64,000 nucleotides of DNA from Pyropia yezoensis (lineage: Eukaryota > Rhodophyta > Bangiophyceae > Bangiales > Bangiaceae): contig CM020618.1 in assembly GCA_009829735.1 (NCBI GenBank), positions 28,062,894 through 28,126,893 of the forward strand, in the 5' to 3' direction. Positions within the stretch are counted from its first letter, which is position 1; the number at the start of each line of letters is the position of its first letter. The notes below the pieces were generated by a model, which had not been told where the DNA came from, ran no database searches, and was given only the letters and a program-made list of their open reading frames with translations. Positions 33,717-45,135 of this stretch are shown in pieces. A program made the translations under genes and the position numbers.

Positions 33717-36700
33717 ATGGCCGACGCCTCATCGGCCGCTGCGGGGGGTGGCGCGGCCGCCCCCGCGGCGGCTGGTGCGGCCGCGGGCGGCGGCGGCGGC
33801 GTCGGCGGCGGCGGGCGCCCCCGGGAGCTCCGCCTCACCTACACTCTCCGCGCGGCCGAGGCGGTCCACCGGTCGGGGGTCACGTCGCTGGCCCGGTCGT
33901 CGGCAGACGGGGGGGGGACGCTCTATACAGGCGGCCGCGACGGCACCGTCCGCCGGTGGGCGGTGCCGGTGGCGGCGACGGAAGTGGGGGTGGCGACGGG
34001 CTGGTCGGGGTGGGCGGGGGGGGGGGTGCCGGGGGGGGGTACGTCGGCGGCGGCGGCGGGGCGGTGCCGCCAGCGTCGGCGGTGATCCCCGCAGCGGCCG
34101 CCACCTTTGACGAGCACGTTGACTGGGTGAATGACCTGGCGGTGCTCCGCTACGCCGGCGCCGACCGGGTGGCGTCCGCGTCGTCAGACGGGACGGTTAA
34201 GGTGTGGCACCCCGACACGGGGGTGGCGGTGCGGACGCTCGCCGCACACAGCGACTATGTGATGGCGCTGGCGCTGCCGTCTGCCACGTCGGTGGCTTCC
34301 GCGTCGCTCGACGGGCGGGTGCTGGTGTGGGACGTGGAGTATGGGCGCGTCGCGTCGGACCTGACTGCCGGGCGGGCCAAGCCGGGCGCGAGCCTCTACT
34401 GCCTGGCGGGCATTGCCGACGGGCCCCCCCGGGGGGCGACTGCGGGCGGTGGCGGCTGGGCGCCCGGTGCGGATGCGGGGCGGGTGCTCGTCGCGGGCTC
34501 CCGCGACCGGCTGGTGACAGTGTGGGACGCGCGGGCGGGGGTGCGGGTGGCTTCCCTGCGGGGCCACACCGACACGGTGCGGGCGGTGGCGGTCGCGTCG
34601 GGCGGCACGACGCTGCTGTCGGGGTCGGCCGACACGACGGTGCGGGTGTGGGACGTGCGCATGCAGCGGGTGGTCACCGCCATTGAGGCGCACGCCGACT
34701 CGGTGTGGGCGCTCGCCGTGGGGGGGGGGGGGAGTGGGTGCTGTCGGGTGGCCGCGACGGCGCCGTGTGGCGGACGGCCCTCGGGTCGGGCGTGTCGCGG
34801 TGTATGCTGCCGGCGGTGGAGGCGACGGGGGGGGGCGGGGGCGCTGGCGACGGCGGGGGCGTTGGCGACGGAGGCGGCCTTGGCGTCGGTGGGGCGGCGG
34901 CCAACCGGGTGCTGGCGCTGGCGCTCGACGGCGCCGAAACGGGGGTGTGGGTGTCGACGCCCGCCAGTACGGTGCGGCTGTGGCGGCTCGAGCCGCCGCT
35001 GGGGGAGCGCGCGCCTGGCGGCGGGGGGGGCGTGGCGGACCGGCCGCCGGCCGACGGGCGGGTGAGCCGGCAAAAGTCGGGCGTGGCGGCGGCGGCGGTG
35101 GCGGGGGGGGCGGCGGCGCCCAACGGCCCGCTATCGGGGATGCGAGCGGGTGGGGTGACTGGCGGCGTCGGCGGCGGCGGGAGCAGCGGCAGCCTAGGCA
35201 GCGGCAGCATCGGCAGCGGCAGCGGCCGGCGGCTGCGGTCGGCGACGGGCACCATTGGCGGGGCTGACGCCGGCGGCGCGCCACCGCCGCCGCCGCTGCC
35301 CGTGCCCGCGGCCGACGCCGCTGCCGACGCGGGCGGAGGCGGGGGTACGGGTATGGGGGGCGTCGCGGCGGCGGCCCCCCCCGTGCCGGCGGTGGAGCTG
35401 CCTGGCCTGCCGGCGGTGGTAGCGTATAGGGTGCTCAACAACAAGCGGGATGTGCTGGTTGAGGACGCGGCGGGGGTGGTCTCCACCGTCAATGTCACGT
35501 CGGGCCGCGTCCGTGGCGTGTCCGTTCCGTCCCCGCCACCGTCGCCACCGCCGCCACTCACCGCACCCGCGGCCGACGCGGCAGCCGCGGCGGGGACGGC
35601 GGCGGTGGGGGCCGCAGCCGTATCGGGCCCGCCCGCCAGCACCGAGGCGACCGCTGCCGCTGCCGCACAGGCGGCGGCGGCCGCCGCGGCCGCCGCGGCG
35701 CCGACGCGGCGGCGCGGGGATCTGGACCCCGTGGCGGCAGCGTTGGAGCAGGAGGTGGCGGTGCCGTCGTGGTTTACCGTCGACTTTCGGACGGGCGCGC
35801 TGACGATCAAGCTGGAAGCCGCGTCGGCGTTCAAGGCGGAGCTCTACGCCGTCGATGCGGGGCTTGACGTGCCGTCTGAGGAGGTCAAGGTGAACATTGG
35901 GGAGCACGTCATCCGCGCGCTCTTTGGGGGGTGGCACAAGCGGCTGCTCGCCGCCGCGGCGGGCCGGGGCGCGGGCGCCGCGGCCACTGACGGCGCCGCG
36001 GGGGGGGCACCCGCCCGTGACGGGGCGGCCGCGGCTGGGGGGGCCGACGGGACAGCTGACGCGGGGGCGGCCGCCGCCGCGGCCGCGTCGTCCACCTCAG
36101 CAACGTCTGCAACGGCGGCGGGCGCCACGGCGCCTCCCCCTCCGGCCGGTGGTGGGGCGGCGGCCGCGACAGACGGGGCCCCTCCCGGCGCACCCCCCCC
36201 CCCCCCTGCGGCCGGCGGGGCGGCGGCAGGGGCAGCGGCGGTGGGGGCGTCCCCCCCCGGGCTCCCCCCCTACACCCTCCCCCCTGACACGACGGTGGCG
36301 ATAGTGGAGGAGGGCGCGGCGGTCCCGCTGCTGCGGCGGCGGATAGGCGACCTCGGCCCCGACGACGGGGATGCGCTCCCTACCTGGGTGGCGGACGTGG
36401 TGTGGGAGCGCCAGCCGGCTGGCGGCGGCCGCCCCCGCGACGCGGTCAAGCTGGCGTTCCAGCTGGCGCCCGAGCCCGGTTCCGGGCTGCTCCCCCTCAA
36501 GGAGGCCATGCTCAACGCGCCGCGCGTGCTGCGCGCGCGAAAGGTCGCCGCGTACACCGCCAAGTCGTTGCGCGAAGAGTACCGCCGGGCGGGCCGGGAG
36601 GCGGACGCGCCCGACGAGGCGGCGGTGGAGGTGGTGTGCAACGGGCGCGTCGTGCCGGGGGGGATGAGCCTGGCAACGATCAAGCAGTTTTTGTGGCGGG

Positions 36701-36759
36701 AGCTGCCAGATATGGAGCTGACGTACCGGCTCAAGGGGGGGGGGGGGGGGGGGGCGTGA
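33717..36759 (+). CDS. WDR48: WDR48/UAF1-type WD40 protein (frame changes at G runs)
   Basis: Start at the ATG at 33717. N-terminal part: LRLTYTLRAAEAVHRSGVTS and LYTGGRDGTVRRW, a WD blade. The frame changes at G runs 34016-34039 into the main WD40 segment: SSDGTVKVW, SLDGRVLVWDVEYG, GSRDRLVTVWDARAG and GSADTTVRVWDVRMQ. It changes again at the 13-G run 34720-34732, after which the frame is open to 36759. The C-terminal half has the WDR48 ancillary region (SWFTVDFRTGALTIKLEAA, VKVNIGEHVIRALFGGW) and SLD region (WVADVVWERQ, APRVLRARKVAAYTAKSL) and ends LATIKQFLWRELPDMELTYR. WDR48 activates the deubiquitinases USP1/USP12/USP46. Ala/Gly inserts enlarge it to about 1010 residues (human 677). Each shift equals one missing base, so assembly miscounts are likely. 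Confidence 0.85.
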
Positions 36760-37560
36760 GAGCGAGCGGGGGGGAGGGGGTGGTGATGAGCCAGGGGGGT
36801 GGTTGTGTGGGGGCCGGTGTGGGAGGGTAGGGGGAGCCAACGTGGCGGCGGGGGGGGGGGTGAGCGGGCGAGGGAGCGAGTGGGGGGGGAGGAATCGGTT
36901 GAGTAGGTGCGCATAAGGACACCACCTCCTTGCTGGACAGGGGGGCGGAGGGTCGGTGGCGTGTTTTTTTTTGGTAGGGGAGACGCCCGGCCAATGGGGG
37001 GGGGGGTGGGGGGAAGTAGAGGGGGGGGTCTGTGGAAGGGGGACACGCCGCGGGGCTACCGCATTCAACCGTACGCGCGGGCTCTCTCGATTCGCTCCCC
37101 GCTGCCGTGCAGACGATGGGGGGGGGGAGGTGGGGCGACGGCAGCCGCCACCCCACCGACGGCAGCAGCAGCGGCGGCAGTGTCGACAGCAACGTAAACG
37201 ACGACGGCAACGGTAGTGGGCGGACGACCCCCTGTACGCTGCTGCTGCCGGCGGTCGACGCGATATGGGGCACCCCCGCAATGGCGGCGGCGGTGCGGTC
37301 CGCCTGGCCGCGGCAGGTCACCCCCTTCCCAGGGCCGCCGTGCACCTCGTCCACTCGCACACCCACTCGGGGCCGGCGATGGGGGAGCACCTGGCGGAGT
37401 TGCGGCCCGCCGACGCCGTCGTTGTCACGGCTGTCACGGCCGCCCCGAGGCGCTAGTCGTGGGCGTAGCCGCCGCGGGTGCGGCCGCGCTTGACCGCCTG
37501 TCGAGGGGGGGGGGGCGGCGGCGACGGGTACACGCTGCGCCACGCGGTGGCGGCCGTGGG
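36760..37560 (+). pseudogene. Decayed coding-like sequence, family unknown
   Basis: After G-rich spacer, short natural-looking peptides appear in changing plus-strand frames: TLLLPAVDAIWGTPAMAAAV (about 37230), VHLVHSHTHSGPAMGEHLAE (about 37340) followed in frame by LRPADAVVVTAVTAA, then EALVVGVAAAGAAALDRL (about 37450) and YTLRHAVAAVGLGVN (about 37530). At least three shifts in 300 bases; one coincides with a G run (37505-37514). No family recognised. The HSHTH run could recall a metal-binding motif, but this is too short to claim. Confidence 0.3.
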
Positions 37561-38000
37561 GCTGGGCGTCAATCGGGGGCCCCTCACCGCAGGGGGGGGG
37601 AGGGCGGGGCCACGGCGGCCGCATCGACGACGGCGCGCAAGTGCTGGAGGTGCATGCGCCCGCTGCCGCCGCCGCCGCCGGCCGCCGCCGCTGCTGCTGC
37701 TGTTGCCGTGGACAACCGCCACGGACAGACGACCACCGGAAGCGCTGCTGCGCGAGGTTGTCCGCCCGTGGCGGTAGTGTACGGCTACGCCGCCCACGCG
37801 ACGGTGGACCCCCCCCCGCGGTGGGCTGGAGGGGTCCGACCGCGGGCAATGGGAGAGAGAGTGCGGGGAAAGGACAAGGGCGGGCGCGTATATGCAGGAG
37901 ACAACAAAAGAGAGGAAGGCACATGAAACGGGCTCGTCACGTAGTGCACGTGACGCGTGGCGACCCATCTACCTCACACCCACGATCTCCTCATCTAGAT
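37561..38000. other. No gene seen
   Basis: GC-rich, then GCC/GCT repeats around 37660-37700, falling to moderate GC near 37900. It ends with a 12-bp palindrome TCATCTAGATGA at 37991-38002, abutting the larger palindrome that follows. Confidence 0.35.
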
Positions 38001-38030
38001 GACGAAGGGTAAGATATCTTACCCTTCGTC
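38001..38030. repeat. Perfect 30-bp palindrome
   Basis: The left arm GACGAAGGGTAAGAT is followed directly by its exact reverse complement, with no spacer. It is AT-richer than its surroundings. Such a dyad can extrude a hairpin, bind a dimeric factor, or be the fused ends of a small inverted-repeat element. Confidence 0.95.
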
Positions 38031-39107
38031 CGCACTGGAGCCGCCTTCGAAAGTACCAAAGACTCCATGCTGCGACAGGCCCGCACCAAGCGGTCGAACA
38101 CGGAGAAAGCGCGAACCTTAGGAGGAAGCGAATAGAGGATGGTGACTCCACACCACAACGACGGGAAGCGACTCGCAGAGAGGTCTCCCCGTTTACCCTA
38201 CGCGTGGGCCGCCGAACGCGCTCACCTTTGCGACCCCACTCCGACGACAGCAACTCGGGGCGGCTCCCCCCGTACAGCAAAACATGTCCAACGGCGCCCC
38301 CCGCCGGAGCGCGCCCCCCACCTCCCAGCAAGAGCGCGTCCGCCGCCCCCCCCACTCTCCCGTCACCCTGTCGAACGCGGACCCAGCAGTCTGCATCCGG
38401 CCGTCCGCCACCTTCCGCCCATCCACCGCCGCCACAGCGCTGCCTCAGATACTCCGCGGCACACAGGTGGTTGGTCTTGCCAGCAACATTCGCCGCCGCC
38501 CCACCGCTGTAAAGGCCATCTGCAGTGCTGGCTCCGTTGGGCAAGGTGAAGGAGTCGGCTGTGGAGGGGGAACGGATCCTCTCGCCTCCACTCTGACCGC
38601 CTCAACCGGCTCACTGCCTCCCGCGCCATGGCGTCGGGCGTGCCATCGGTGTCGTCCCTGCTACGTCGGGTCACGGACACGCTGTTTATGACATCCAAGG
38701 GTACCACCCCGAGCAGTCGCCGCGCGCTCGGCCCGCCGGCCACTCACACTGCCGATACTGATCGCGTTGCGGATGGTGCGGCTGGTGATGATATGGTGCA
38801 GGACGCGCAGGCACCATGGCTGCGGATGCTGCTGGAGCAGGTGACGGCCCCTGTGTAACAAGCGACTGCTGCTCGGTCAAAGTGTACACGCACAGGCCCC
38901 AGTGCAAGTCAAGGCATCCCGACCCGACCCTGGCACCCGTTGCCAAAACGTCATGCCCTCCCCCACCCCCCCCTCCCCCTTGCTCTCCTCCCTCCCTTTC
39001 TCCTCCACCACTCCCCTCGCCCTTGCCTTCCTCCGACTCCCCTCTCCCTTCCACTCCCGCCACTCCCCTTCCCCTGCCCCCCCCCCGCCAAATTCTCCTG
39101 CTGCCGC
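38031..39107 (+). other. Coding-like debris, no intact gene
   Basis: Between 38284 and 38858 plus-strand segments of natural composition occur in three frames: TALPQILRGTQVVGLASNI (about 38440), LGKVKESAVEGERILS (about 38535) and LLRRVTDTLFMTSKG (about 38660), the last ending at TAA 38856-38858. They may be one decayed gene. No family recognised. 38940-39100 is C/CT-rich low-complexity DNA. Confidence 0.3.
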
Positions 39108-42100
39108 TCAGTCCACCCGCCGCTGCCCTGGCGGCAGCGGCGGCAGCACAGACGGGACGGTCAGCCACCAGCGCAGCGCCGGGTTGTTGGGCGGCAAAAA
39201 GTGCTTGCCATACACAAACAGCACCGCAGCCACGTACAGCACCTTGACGGGAATCAGCGCCAGCACCGCCGCGACCGTCACCAGCCCGCCCACCAGCTTC
39301 CAGCTGTCCGCCTCGGTCACCCACAGGGCGAGGACCTCCACCTTGCCCAGCTGCCGGTTGAGCCGCCCACACCCGTTTTGCACCCCGTGCAGCGTGCCGT
39401 GGACGGCCGACAGCATGGCCACCACCCCCGACGACCGCGCGCGGGCGGCGGCGCGGGCGGCCTGCCGCTTGCGCAGCCGCCGCAGGCGGGCGACCTCGGC
39501 GGCGGGCGACGCGGCGGGGCCGACCGACCAAAAGTTGGGCGCGTCGGCACCCCCGCCACCCACCCCGTCCATCCCATACAGCACCGCCCGGTTGTATAGC
39601 ACCACGCCGGCGGCGGCGGCAACCGACGCGGCGGGCAGGTAGGCAATGGCGTTCATGTGAGCGACAGCCAGGGCGGCGAGCAGCCCCAGCACCGACGCGG
39701 GCGGGTTGCGCCACTGCACCAGCCCCGCCGCCGCATCGGCGAGGGCGCCCACGGGGGAGAGGAGCTCGGCGAGCCGCGACATGTTGTCGCCCAGGGTGGC
39801 CACGTCAAACGGCGCGTCGTCGCGGGCTTCGTACATAGCCACGTTGACCTGGATGTTCTCGCGGATCGCCGACAGCGCGCGGGACACCCAGCTCCGCTCC
39901 CCGAGGCCGTCGACGGTGCGGACAGAGCGGAGGTACCACGCCACCGCCACGCCCGCCTCGGTGTCGGGGTTGGGCTCCCACGCGTCGCAGGGAATCGCCA
40001 CGCCCGTGTGAGCTGTGGCAGGGCCGCGGCCACTACCCCCGCCGCCGCCGCTGCCGCCACCCCCCGCCAGAGAACCGTTCAACGCGCCGCTGCCGCGGCC
40101 GCCGCCGCCATTGCCAATGCCGACACCGGCGACGCCGCCGCGGCTGCCGACACCACCGTCACTGGTGGCCAGCCCCATAAGCCGCGCTGCGGGATGGGAA
40201 AAAACCAGCAGCCGCCGAGTCCGCCGGCCGGTCGCCCGCCGCAGCGCGCGGGTTCGCACGCAGTTGACGTGCGCAAAGACGGCGAGCAGCGGCGACGACA
40301 CGTCATGCTCGTACGGACTGGACGGCCAGTTGTGGGGCATCCCCACCCTCGACGCGCCCGCCGCGGAGAGGGGGCCTTCGTCGGTCAGCCCGGGCGCGGG
40401 GCGGGGAAGCTCCAGTGGCCCGCCCCCACCGCCGCCGCCGCCACCGCCGCCACCACCGCCGCAAACCCCACCGTCGTCGCCAAGGACGTCACCGCCGCCG
40501 CCGCCGCCGACACCACCACCGCCGCCGCCGCCACCGCCGCTCCTCCCCCCCCCCTCCCCCAAACCCACACCGCCCATCCCATCAGCGGCCGTGGTAAGTC
40601 CCGGCACCCCCCCCGCGCCCTCTGCCGCACCTCCCACCATGGCCGGCGACACAGCCTTGAGCGTGGCGGCCGTGGCGGCACCGAGGGCGTCACCCCCCCC
40701 CGCCACCCCCGCTCCGCCCCCATCCGCGTCCGCGTCGGCCACTGCCGCGTCCACCGCGCGTCGCGTCAGGCGCCCAGCCGACCCGTAGCCGAGCGCAGCG
40801 TGCAGCCGATGGGCAGAGGCCATCTCAACAAGCAGCGCCCGCCAGTGGTCGCGGCGTTTGGTCTCACGCAGCTCGAGCAGGGAAAACACCAGCGGCTTGC
40901 CCGCATTGGCAAACGACGCGACCAGGGAAGAGACGTGGTTACCCAGCGACGCCCGCTCCACAGCCGCCGCATGCGCGGCGGCAGCCGCCTTGGCAGCCTC
41001 TCGCGACCGCAGCGCAGCCGCAATGGCGCCGCCGGCGTGGACACTTCCGCCGCCGCCGCCATTCGCACCGCCGCCGCCGCCTCTGCCACGCGGGACGGAC
41101 GAGCCACGAGCTTCCACGCCCGCGGCGGCCGCCGACGCGGCAGCGGCAGCGGCACTGACCGCCGCGGGCTCCTCGTGGTGGGTGGGCACGTGCCCCGACA
41201 AGACAGCCACCGACTCGGGGTCGACGGTGACGGTCAGGCAGTCGCGCATGAGGAAGGGGATGGAACGGGCGCCGACCGCGGCGACAGTGCCGAGGCGCAC
41301 CACGTAGTGGTTGCGCCCGACGGCGGCCATGAAAACCAGGTAACGCTCCGATAGATACAGCCGCCCGAGCGCGGGCAGGACGTCTGAGTGGTCTACCGCG
41401 CCGGCGGCCTTGACGAGCGGCTCCGCCTCGTCAATGCCGAGCTACACCGAAAGGATGAAAAGGAAACAAGAGACAGGCAAACCAGAGGCACCACCGCCAC
41501 GAGCACGCCATGCCCAGGTGCGTCAGCAGCATGATGGCAACCATGCTTTCCCTCACCTATGAGCCTCTGCCCACCCGTCACCGCACTCGCCCCCCACTCC
41601 CACCCCCCAAACTCAAACGTACCATGGACTTTGCCCGCTGCCACTCCCCATCCACCCGCCGGTACTTGTCGTGCAGCGCGGTAACGTAGCGGGTCCACGT
41701 GTCGTATGAGAGGGCGGCGCCGTCTGGGTAGAGCGCCCCTCCCCCCGCGCCTTGCGGACGAGACGGCGCGGCCGGCGAGGGTGGCTTGGCCGGCGCATCC
41801 CACCGTAGCCACGGGAGGGGGATACCGGCGACGCCCACCCCCCCCCCCCCGCCCCGGTCGTCGGTCCCTCCCCGGCCGCCCCCATCCTTTCTCTGCCCCC
41901 CCTCCGAGCTGCTGGAGCTACCACCGCCGCCGCCACAGCCACCGCCGCCGCCGCCGCCACCGCTGCCGCCACCACGACCGCCGCCGCTGCCATTGGCCCG
42001 ACCGCCCCCCCCACTGCCGCTACCGCCGCCGCCGCCGCCGCCCTCCCCTCCCCCCCGGCACTGCTGCCCCGCGAGGAGCTCCTCAAAGACCGCCCCCGCG

Positions 42101-42798
42101 ACCGCCGCGTCCGCAACGGGGGGCATCAGGCTGGCGAGGCGGGTCCACTCCCCCCGCAGCACCCGCCCGTGGCCGCTGCGGTCCATAATATTAAATAGCC
42201 AGGAGCGCCCGTTTTGGACGGAGAACCCGTCGCGCGTCCTCAGCGTCCGCATCAGCACATAGTCGGCCACGTCCCGGGGGCGGGTCGCCACGTCCAGCGC
42301 GGCGGTGCCCCTGGGGGGCGGAGGAGGGGTGCCCTCAGACGATTTCGCCGCCGCCGCCGACAAAGTGTCGGCGGCGGTGGAGCCAGCGGCGGCGGCGGCG
42401 CGGTGGGGGGGGCTGCTGCCGCCACTGCAGACGCTGCCGTCGCCGCCACAGCTGCCACCGCGGCCGTTGGCCGTCCGCGTCGGCGACGTCCCCCGTGCGG
42501 CACCCCCCGCGGGAATGGGGGCGCGCTCGCCTGGCGGCAGCGCCGCCTGGGCGTCGGCAAACTCAGCGGCGAGCGCCGACAGGGGCTTACCCAGCAGGTC
42601 TGCACAGACCGCAACGAGGGCGTCCCGCCAGTCGGTGGCGGCCGCCACCGCCGCCGGGCTACCAGGGGGGGACACGCCGGGACGCGGGGGGAGGGGCGGC
42701 CCCGCCGTTGCGGCAGCCAACCCTCCCCCCCCGGCTCCCGCGGCCGCCATCGCCGCTGCACCCCCGGCCGGCGTACCCAGAGCAGTGGGAGCCGCCAT
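39108..42798 (-). CDS. EF-hand-like / GRAM-like / DUF639 membrane protein, two exons
   Basis: Exon 1 is 42798-41623 (392 codons), exon 2 is 41441-39108; total 1169 residues. The start is taken at the ATG at 42798 (MAAPTALGTPAGG); the open frame upstream is unlike the rest. Exon 1 holds an EF-hand-like loop, DRSGHGRVLRGE (about residues 225-236). Exon 2 begins with a GRAM/PH-like strand set, GRLYLSERYLVFMAAVGRNH, then ELRETKRRDHWRALLVEMAS, which matches plant DUF639 proteins (ELKGHARRDYW type). Near the C-terminus are hydrophobic segments (VLGLLAALAVAHMNAIAYLP; LVGGLVTVAAVLALIPVKVL) and the family's ending LRWWLTVPSVLPPLPP. DUF639 proteins are plant/algal membrane proteins of unknown function. 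Poly-Gly/Ala inserts split the conserved blocks. Confidence 0.75.
41442..41622 (-). other. Phase-0 intron of the DUF639 gene (181 bp)
   Basis: On the minus strand, exon 1 ends with codons for QRAKSM and is followed by GTACGT. The intron ends in TTTCGGTGTAG, and exon 2 resumes with LGIDEAEPLV in frame. GT...AG borders, a pyrimidine-containing 3' end, and restoration of the GRAM-like block support it. It is the only clear intron in the window. Confidence 0.8.
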
Positions 42799-43909
42799 GT
42801 GGACCAGGGGGGCCGAGGGGAAAGGCGGGCGGCGGCGGTGACCGCCGCCGCCGTGGCAGCCACTGGCCGCCGCTGCTGCTGCCGGCCCCGGTGGGGAGGC
42901 GTGCAAGAGGGGCGCGTCGTCAAGGCAGCGGGCAGCGGTACGGTGGAAGAGGGGAGGATGGCAAGAACAAGGAGAAGTGGGGGAGGGGTGGCGGGAAGGA
43001 ACACGAGAAGGGGCCGAGGGAAGAGCAAGACGTGGAGAAAGAGGTGGAGAAAGAAGGCGGGGGCGGGGCAGTGGGAAGAACGCAACGGGTGGACGTTGAG
43101 GAAAAAAAGTGTGGAGGGGGCGGCGGCCGTGACACGGCGGCGGCGAGGACCGGCAGGCACGCCGCAGCGTCCGTGGCAGGCTGTCGTGAGGGGCGTGGTG
43201 GGGGCGTGCGGGGGGACGGCGACGCCGAGGCAGGGGCGCGTCCCCTCGAGGGGGGCGCGGCCCGCTTTTGCAGGCGCCCGGGCCTCGGCGGCACGCGCAC
43301 CGTCGCGACGCAGGCAGCGCCGGCCGGCGCCGCGGGCCACCGCCGGGAGCCAATCTTGACGGAGAGCGCCGACTCCCACGTGTCTCGTGCAAACAACGTG
43401 CGGTGAACTGGATACCCGTGGAAGTCAAGGCTCGCGGGTGGAGGTCATTGACCTTGACGGTTTTACGCGTGTTTTTCCGCTTTCTTTCTGTGCTCAAAGG
43501 ATGGGTGGGTGTCGCTTTGGCAAGGAGTCCTTGCTGCCGCGGGGGTGTGCCGTTGGCGACGGGAAACAAAAAGAAAAGGGTCGAGCGGGGACAGAGCGCC
43601 ACACCGGCGTCGTCATCCTGTCTCCCACCAGCGCCGACCACCCCCCTGGCGTCGTCGGCCAACCACCCGGTTTGGTCGGCCACCCCGTTGCCATTGTTGG
43701 CCACCTCCCGGCTGCGATCGCAATTGTCGCGAGAAGAGCGGCCCCGAGCCTGCTCGTCGCCGCGGGCTTGTGGGGGGGCAGCGGCAGAGCACCGGGGCTG
43801 TGAGGATTCCCATCCCCCACCGCCCTCTGCCTCTGCCGCTGCCGACGCGACTCGTGCCACGCCGCGGCAGCAGCCGAGCAGCGGCGGTCGCGAAAATAGC
43901 GCCACGGTA

Positions 43910-43941
<32 letters not shown>

Positions 43942-45135
43942 CGCCCGTTTGGCCTACTGTGGGCGTCGACACCGCTACGCCTCTGTTGGCGTCGACGCCG
44001 CCCCCCCCCCCCGCGCCACACGGCTCCTGACCCGCCCCGTGCCCAGATGTCACCCCCTTGGACCACCACCCTCTCAGTGAAATGCCCCCCCCGCTGGTCC
44101 CCCTGACCAACCCACCCCACGCGCAAGGTCATATGCGTCGCCACCCGCGGGAGTGGCAACGACCTCGCGCGCGCCGCCGGCGCCACCGCCCCCCCTCGTA
44201 CGCTTCCCTCCCGCGCTCGTTCCGCTCACCCCCCCACACCCCGGCGGTGGCCCCGGCCGCCGCCTCCGCAGCCGCAACCGCAGCCGCCACAGTCGCGGCC
44301 GCTGCAGGCCGGTTTGGAGGTAGCAATGGCCGCACTCGTTGCGAGAAAGAAAAAAAGAAAGCACGAGATGGATCGCATCGAGCAGCGAAACGCGACGTGC
44401 AGACGGTGGAGGTTGTCGAGCAGCGATCTGTCCCCCCCACTCCCCCTCTCACCCTCTTCAACCCCTCTGATATCCCATGTCCCTGCCACGTCCACCAGCT
44501 GCGCAGCCCCCCCGCTGCTGCCACCGCGCCCGCCCGCTCCCACCACGCCACGGGGCTCTCCAAACGAGGAAGACCACGCGGCGCGTCCGCCGGATCCCGG
44601 TCCTCTACATCCCAATCCTGCTCAGAACGCTGCTGGCCGCTCTGGCGGCACCGGGCCGCGCCATATCCCCTCCGTGCTCGCCACAGCGGTTAGTGCCAGG
44701 GACGGGGGCGTGCACATGGCTAACCGCATGCGCCCACCGTCCCGAGACATCCCCTGTAGTGTCGCACTTGCTGCTGGACGGGGGTCATTCGGCATTTTGC
44801 AGCTGTGGGCGAGACTGTCTCTCGCGAGAAGTTGAGCAGAGCGGCGAGGCGCTGCGCAGAAGCGAGGCAACGGAGGGGCAGGGTGGTGGGCTCCGCGCGG
44901 CCAAAGGAGGAGACGCACCACACACGTAACGGGTTCGCCGCCTGCCCCCGCCCGGTCGGCCTGGCAATCCCTGCTGCCTTGCTGCAAAGGGCCATCCCAA
45001 GGCCCCCCCGAGGCGCTCAGGCCTGTAGGTTCCAGCTCAACGGCTGATACCCTCAAAGCAGCCACGCCACCGAGCCGCCCCCGACAGACCCAGGTGCATT
45101 GATAACATCGCGCCCGCAATAGCTCCTCGTCGTCG
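42799..45135. other. Long intergenic region upstream of the DUF639 gene
   Basis: No gene can be supported. The first 300 bases, read on the minus strand, are CT-rich and are the likely DUF639 leader. 43400-43560 is AT-richer with a short inverted repeat (GTCAAGG / CCTTGAC). 43600-44900 has mixed composition with short open frames; GCC repeats occur at about 44230-44310. Confidence 0.35.

Noticed and set aside
41393..41812. Separate minus-strand ORF of 139 codons
   Set aside because: It overlaps the intron and exon 1 of the DUF639 gene in another frame and has no similarity.
44122..44175. Plus-strand peptide KVICVATRGSGNDLARA, like the GTGND motif of diacylglycerol/sphingosine kinases
   Set aside because: Only this short motif fits; the flanking frame is interrupted and Pro/Arg-rich, with no GGDGT motif upstream. 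Probably chance.
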